From NCBI GenBank assembly GCA_934631995.1, contig CAKTYF010000080.1, positions 1-8,479 on the forward strand: a stretch of 8,479 nt of DNA. The letters run 5' to 3'. Shown here piece after piece: positions 5,551-8,479 of this stretch. Under the pieces are notes generated by a model that was not told the origin of the DNA, made no database searches, and saw only the letters and a list, made by a program, of their open reading frames with translations. Both the position numbers and the translations under genes were made by a program. This stretch comes from an uncultured Eggerthellaceae bacterium. GTDB lineage: Bacteria > Actinomycetota > Coriobacteriia > Coriobacteriales > Eggerthellaceae. How positions within the stretch are numbered: position 1 is the stretch's first letter; each line of letters begins with the position of its first letter.

Positions 5551-6360
5551 CTAGCGATGATCGACAGTGCTGCTCCACCACGCAACAGCAATTTGCGTGC
5601 GATTCTTCAGATCCATCTTGGATAAAATGCTGCTGATGTTGTTACGCACCGTGCCTTCGCTCAAAAAGGCAGTCGCAGCAATTTCCCGATTATCCAGCCC
5701 TTTTGCCACCAGCCGTGCCACCTCGTATTCGCGCTCAGTCAGGCAGGCAAAGGGCGCCGGACGCTGTTGTGCAACAGCGGCACCGTTATGGGATCCGACT
5801 GCATCAGCTTGCGCTTGCAGCTGCTCGAGCGATTCGGCAAGGGAGTGGTTCCTATCGCGAAGCGTGATTGCCTGCGAGGCCAGAGCATCGCGCGTGTGCC
5901 AGGCAAGGCGCTGGCGGGCAAGCACCGTGCTCGTGCGAATAGAAAGCGCCGCAGCAACAAGTGCAGCACAAAGGAGAGACGCCGAAGAAAGCGGAGGAAG
6001 GACACCTGTCCCAAAACAAACGACGAGCGCCACCACGCCAAACACACCGGAAAACCTAAGCGCATCACTGCGGTGAATACTGCGCGCAAAATCGTAAATC
6101 GCAAGGGGAACGAAGGGGAGAGCAGGCACGAAAAAACACGCAGCAAGGCAATAAACAGCAGAGGCAATTACCCCAGCACACAACGGAAACGCCTCGACCA
6201 TAGCCGAGCACGCAATAGCGGCAAGCATGGCAACCGCATAAGCGAACAGCTGCGTGTAGGGAGGCATCGATGCGACGGTTACCCCCGTTTCCGCCAAAAA
6301 ACAAGCAACCGCGAGCAAGCAGCTCGTCAAAACAATCGCCTTGTCCAAAAGTCTATCCAT
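5551..6360 (-). CDS. Membrane-anchored LuxR-family transcriptional regulator
   Basis: A one-component regulator joining a membrane sensor to a LuxR/NarL-type DNA-binding domain. With the start at ATG 6360 it has 269 residues. About five hydrophobic segments are seen (roughly 7-26, 37-55, 59-88, 102-121, 126-141). A polar, probably helical or coiled linker with HTRDALASQAITLRDRNHSL follows (147-185), and the HTH starts at LTEREYEVARLVAKGLDN (207-224), with SEGTVRNNISSILSKM as the recognition region. There is no receiver domain and no kinase motif. The open frame extends to ATG 6453 (adding 31 Cys-rich residues); that start has only a weak AGG ahead, and MDRLLDK at 6360 begins directly before the first helix, so I prefer 6360. 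It lies divergent to an ABC exporter operon, the usual target arrangement of such regulators, particularly in Coriobacteriia. Signal and target are inferred. Confidence 0.85.
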   Translation of the reverse strand: MDRLLDKAIVLTSCLLAVACFLAETGVTVASMPPYTQLFAYAVAMLAAIACSAMVEAFPLCAGVIASAVYCLAACFFVPALPFVPLAIYDFARSIHRSDALRFSGVFGVVALVVCFGTGVLPPLSSASLLCAALVAAALSIRTSTVLARQRLAWHTRDALASQAITLRDRNHSLAESLEQLQAQADAVGSHNGAAVAQQRPAPFACLTEREYEVARLVAKGLDNREIAATAFLSEGTVRNNISSILSKMDLKNRTQIAVAWWSSTVDHR

Positions 6361-6476
6361 AGCTGCATGATAGCAAAACACGTTGCCATGCATGAGCGGC
6401 AGACAAAACGCGCATAAACCGCACAGTATGTCGTGCCTTGCAAAACACATCATTTACCTGCGAGAATGCAAATCAA

Positions 6477-6498
6477 TGACAAAAGTCACTAGTTTGTC
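6477..6498. promoter_or_regulatory. Candidate operator between the luxR-type gene and the ABC operon
   Basis: Two overlapping symmetric elements: TGAC-AAAA-GTCA (6477-6488), a perfect inverted repeat, and GACAAA (6478-6483) with TTTGTC (6493-6498), a perfect inverted repeat with a 9-base spacer. They lie in the divergent intergenic region, next to the upstream end of the regulator gene, and could be the regulator's binding site. A minus-strand CATAAT (6519-6514) is a possible -10 box for the regulator. No clear plus-strand promoter for the exporter is visible. Confidence 0.35.
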
Positions 6499-6701
6499 GA
6501 GCGCGCTTATTCCATTATGGAGCCAGAGAAAACAACAACGGCAAGGTTGCAGCGCACGGCCAGCATCGCGACAAGACTCGAGTCGCGCACTCGGGCGCGA
6601 ACTCGGTTGCATGGCACTAACTGATGACGCGTTCATGCTGCGTTAGAAGCTGCAACACCTTCGCCTTCTTATATCGCATGTTTAAGAAGAAAGGAAGCGT
6701 A

Positions 6702-7670
6702 ATGGCAGAATCGAGCAATCCCACGAGCGTAGTGCGCGTGCGCAATCTGGTGAAGCGCTATGGCGACGTTCTTGCTTTGGATCATTTCAACCTGGATATC
6801 GGCAAGGGCGAGATTTTCGGGCTGTTGGGCCCAAATGGCTGCGGTAAGACCACGGCCATTAATTGCATGCTGCAGCTGCTTACCTACGACAAAGGCAGTA
6901 TAGAGCTGTTCGGCGAACCCATGAAACCCACGCGCTATGACCTTAAGCAGCGCATTGGCGTGGTGCCTCAGCAGGTGGCGGTGTTCGACGAGCTGAGCGT
7001 TGCGGAAAACGTTGACTGCTTTTGCTCGCTGTACGTGAAGGACAAAGCGCGCCGACGGGAGCTTGTCAATGAAGCAATCGAGTTCGTGGGGCTTGAGGAT
7101 TATCGCAAAATGCGACCGAAAAAGCTGTCGGGCGGCCTGCAGCGTCGCCTGAACATTGCCTGCGGCATTGCGCACCGGCCCGAGCTCATCTTCTTCGACG
7201 AACCCACCGTAGCCGTTGATCCGCAAAGCCGCAATTCCATTCTTGACGGCATTATGCGCCTGCGCGACGAGGGCGCAACTGTGGTTTACACAAGCCATTA
7301 TATGGAAGAGGTCGAGCATATTTGCAGTCGCATTATGATTATGGATGGTGGCAAAATCCTGGCACTGGGAACAGCTGATGAGCTCAAACGCAGCATTGCG
7401 GTAGGGGAGAAGATCGTGGTGGAACTCCCAGGAGCGCCCGAAGCGCGGGGGCACGCCGCAGCTCAAGCTATCCAATCGCTTCCTCACGTTTTGACCTGCG
7501 TTTTTACAGATGGAGCGTTGCATGCATCATGCGAAACAAGCGATCACAACTTGCTTGATGTGCTGGATTCCGTGAAAACATCGCGCCTTGCAGTGGGGCG
7601 CGTGTACTCCGAGCCGCCCACGTTAAACGACGTGTTTTTGGAAATTACCGGCCGCGAGCTGCGCGATTAG
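6702..7670 (+). CDS. ABC-2 type exporter ATP-binding protein
   Basis: The nucleotide-binding subunit of an ABC exporter, 322 residues, powering the permease encoded directly downstream. All key motifs are present: Walker A GPNGCGKTT (43-51), Q-loop Q90, signature LSGGLQRR (142-149), Walker B LIFFDEP (162-168) with catalytic E167, D-loop AVDP (171-174) and H-loop H199. After the ATPase core, a C-terminal extension with EPPTLNDVFLEITGREL (304-320) is typical of the CcmA/NatA/drug-exporter ATPases that pair with ABC-2 permeases. The start at 6702 has AAGGAA at 6691-6696; the frame is open further upstream (ATG 6624, 6678) but without ribosome binding sites or conserved sequence. The permease starts 15 bases after its stop. 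Substrate unknown; antimicrobial, lipid or ion export are all possible for this family. Confidence 0.93.
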   Translation: MAESSNPTSVVRVRNLVKRYGDVLALDHFNLDIGKGEIFGLLGPNGCGKTTAINCMLQLLTYDKGSIELFGEPMKPTRYDLKQRIGVVPQQVAVFDELSVAENVDCFCSLYVKDKARRRELVNEAIEFVGLEDYRKMRPKKLSGGLQRRLNIACGIAHRPELIFFDEPTVAVDPQSRNSILDGIMRLRDEGATVVYTSHYMEEVEHICSRIMIMDGGKILALGTADELKRSIAVGEKIVVELPGAPEARGHAAAQAIQSLPHVLTCVFTDGALHASCETSDHNLLDVLDSVKTSRLAVGRVYSEPPTLNDVFLEITGRELRD

Positions 7671-7685
7671 CGATTGGGGGACATC

Positions 7686-8479
7686 ATGCGAGCTTTGTTC
7701 GTGCACACCGTGCGCATGCTTCTGCGGCGGCGCGATGTGCTTATTTGGGTCGTGCTTTTCCCATTAGCGCTTGCCACGCTGTTCCAGATAATGTTCTCAA
7801 ACTTTGACGAGTACTATCGCGTTGAGCCCGCGAACTGCGTAGTGATCGATGACGAAAATTATCGTTCCTCGCAAGCGGTTTTCTTCCGCGAAATGCTTGA
7901 TGCCGTATCCGAACCCGGCGATGACCAGGTGCTTTCCGTCTCGAAAGTTGAAACACCCGATGAAGGGCACGCGGCAGTACTTGCAGGCGATGCCGCGGCA
8001 TGCATAACCGTAGATAGCGAAGGACTGCCCAGCATGCAGGTTTCTCCGCTATCGGTGAGCTCTACCACCGGATCACTTGACCAGAGCATCGTGCGCGCCG
8101 TGCTTGATCAGTATCGGCAGACATATGCGGAGATGAAGCAGACATTCATGGCGCAACCGCTTGCGCAGGACATGCAATCGGCACCGTCGCAAGAGAGCTT
8201 CGAATCTTTTGCCACCATGCCGGGCATGCAAGAAGCCGCTTCGGCGTTTATGTCCGATGCGGTAAAAACCCAGCAAGTCGATGTTCTGCGCGTAAAGTCA
8301 AGCAGCACGGTTCGCTATTTCTATGCGCTTATGGGCTTTGCGTCGCTTATGTCCATAACGGTAGCCATTTGCGCGGTTTCCGCAACGCGCGCGAACACAT
8401 CGGAAGTAGGTGCGCGGCGGCAAATTGCGGGCGTTTCCCCCATGAAGCAAATGGCGGTCACCATAGCGGCAAGTTTCGT
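7686..8479 (+). CDS. ABC-2 type exporter permease (incomplete at window end)
   Basis: The membrane partner of the upstream ATPase. The frame is open from ATG 7686, with GGGGGA at 7676-7681 as ribosome binding site, to the edge of the window (264 full codons), so the C-terminus is missing. A basic start (MRALFVHTVRMLLRRRD) leads into a first membrane helix at about 18-36 (VLIWVVLFPLALATLFQIM). An acidic, soluble stretch of about 170 residues, probably outside the membrane, follows, and then a second helix at about 210-232 (FYALMGFASLMSITVAICAV) starts the transmembrane core. This helix, large loop, helices layout is that of ABC2_membrane_3-type permeases. More helices are expected beyond the edge. 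Confidence 0.88.
   Translation, partial: MRALFVHTVRMLLRRRDVLIWVVLFPLALATLFQIMFSNFDEYYRVEPANCVVIDDENYRSSQAVFFREMLDAVSEPGDDQVLSVSKVETPDEGHAAVLAGDAAACITVDSEGLPSMQVSPLSVSSTTGSLDQSIVRAVLDQYRQTYAEMKQTFMAQPLAQDMQSAPSQESFESFATMPGMQEAASAFMSDAVKTQQVDVLRVKSSSTVRYFYALMGFASLMSITVAICAVSATRANTSEVGARRQIAGVSPMKQMAVTIAASF

Noticed and set aside
5767..6417. Long plus-strand frames opposite the LuxR-type gene
   Set aside because: Arg/Lys/Thr-rich shadow of a GC-rich membrane protein gene without domains or ribosome binding site.
6669..7523. Minus-strand frame of 284 residues opposite the ABC ATPase
   Set aside because: The plus strand encodes a complete ABC ATPase with all motifs; the opposite frame is a codon-bias shadow.

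Overview
The window carries a plasmid-type maintenance module on the left and an accessory regulator/transporter region on the right. The source looks bacterial with moderate GC. The long-helix membrane LuxR regulator facing an ABC exporter, the Rep primase family and the codon use would suit an actinobacterium of the Coriobacteriia (Eggerthellaceae-like), but this is inference from style, not identification. Plasmid, integrated plasmid or chromosomal island cannot be distinguished from this stretch alone.

Layout. Positions 1-578 are AT-rich and hold no convincing complete gene. They contain a GATA tetranucleotide microsatellite (55-105), a perfect 37-base palindrome (199-235) and, just before parA, an extended -10 promoter with two further palindromes. 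Then follow parA (579-1556, a ribbon-helix-helix domain fused to a ParA ATPase) and the overlapping parB (1549-2547), ending at a GNRA-loop hairpin terminator. Convergent to them on the minus strand is a replication initiator/primase of the archaeo-eukaryotic primase type (2575-4176). Its long leader, up to a well-formed promoter at 4348-4376, is crossed on the opposite strand by a short transcription unit: an extended -10 promoter at 4149-4157 and a strong terminator at 4195-4231. This is the arrangement of a plasmid copy-number antisense RNA and is the most interesting signal in the window. Between the rep promoter and the next gene, 4377-4536 is a repeat-rich, AT-rich stretch that may be part of an origin.

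To the right come a cysteine-based protein tyrosine/lipid phosphatase of the LipA/MptpB-like family (4537-5325, minus), a membrane-anchored LuxR-type regulator (5551-6360, minus), and, divergent from it, an ABC-2 exporter operon: ATPase (6702-7670) and permease (7686 to the window end, incomplete). An inverted repeat between regulator and exporter is a candidate operator.

How the genes work together (inference): Rep starts replication, its level being held down by the antisense RNA; ParA/ParB segregate copies, with the RHH domain of ParA probably autoregulating the par operon; the LuxR protein probably senses a membrane or envelope signal and controls the exporter. The phosphatase has no evident link to replication.
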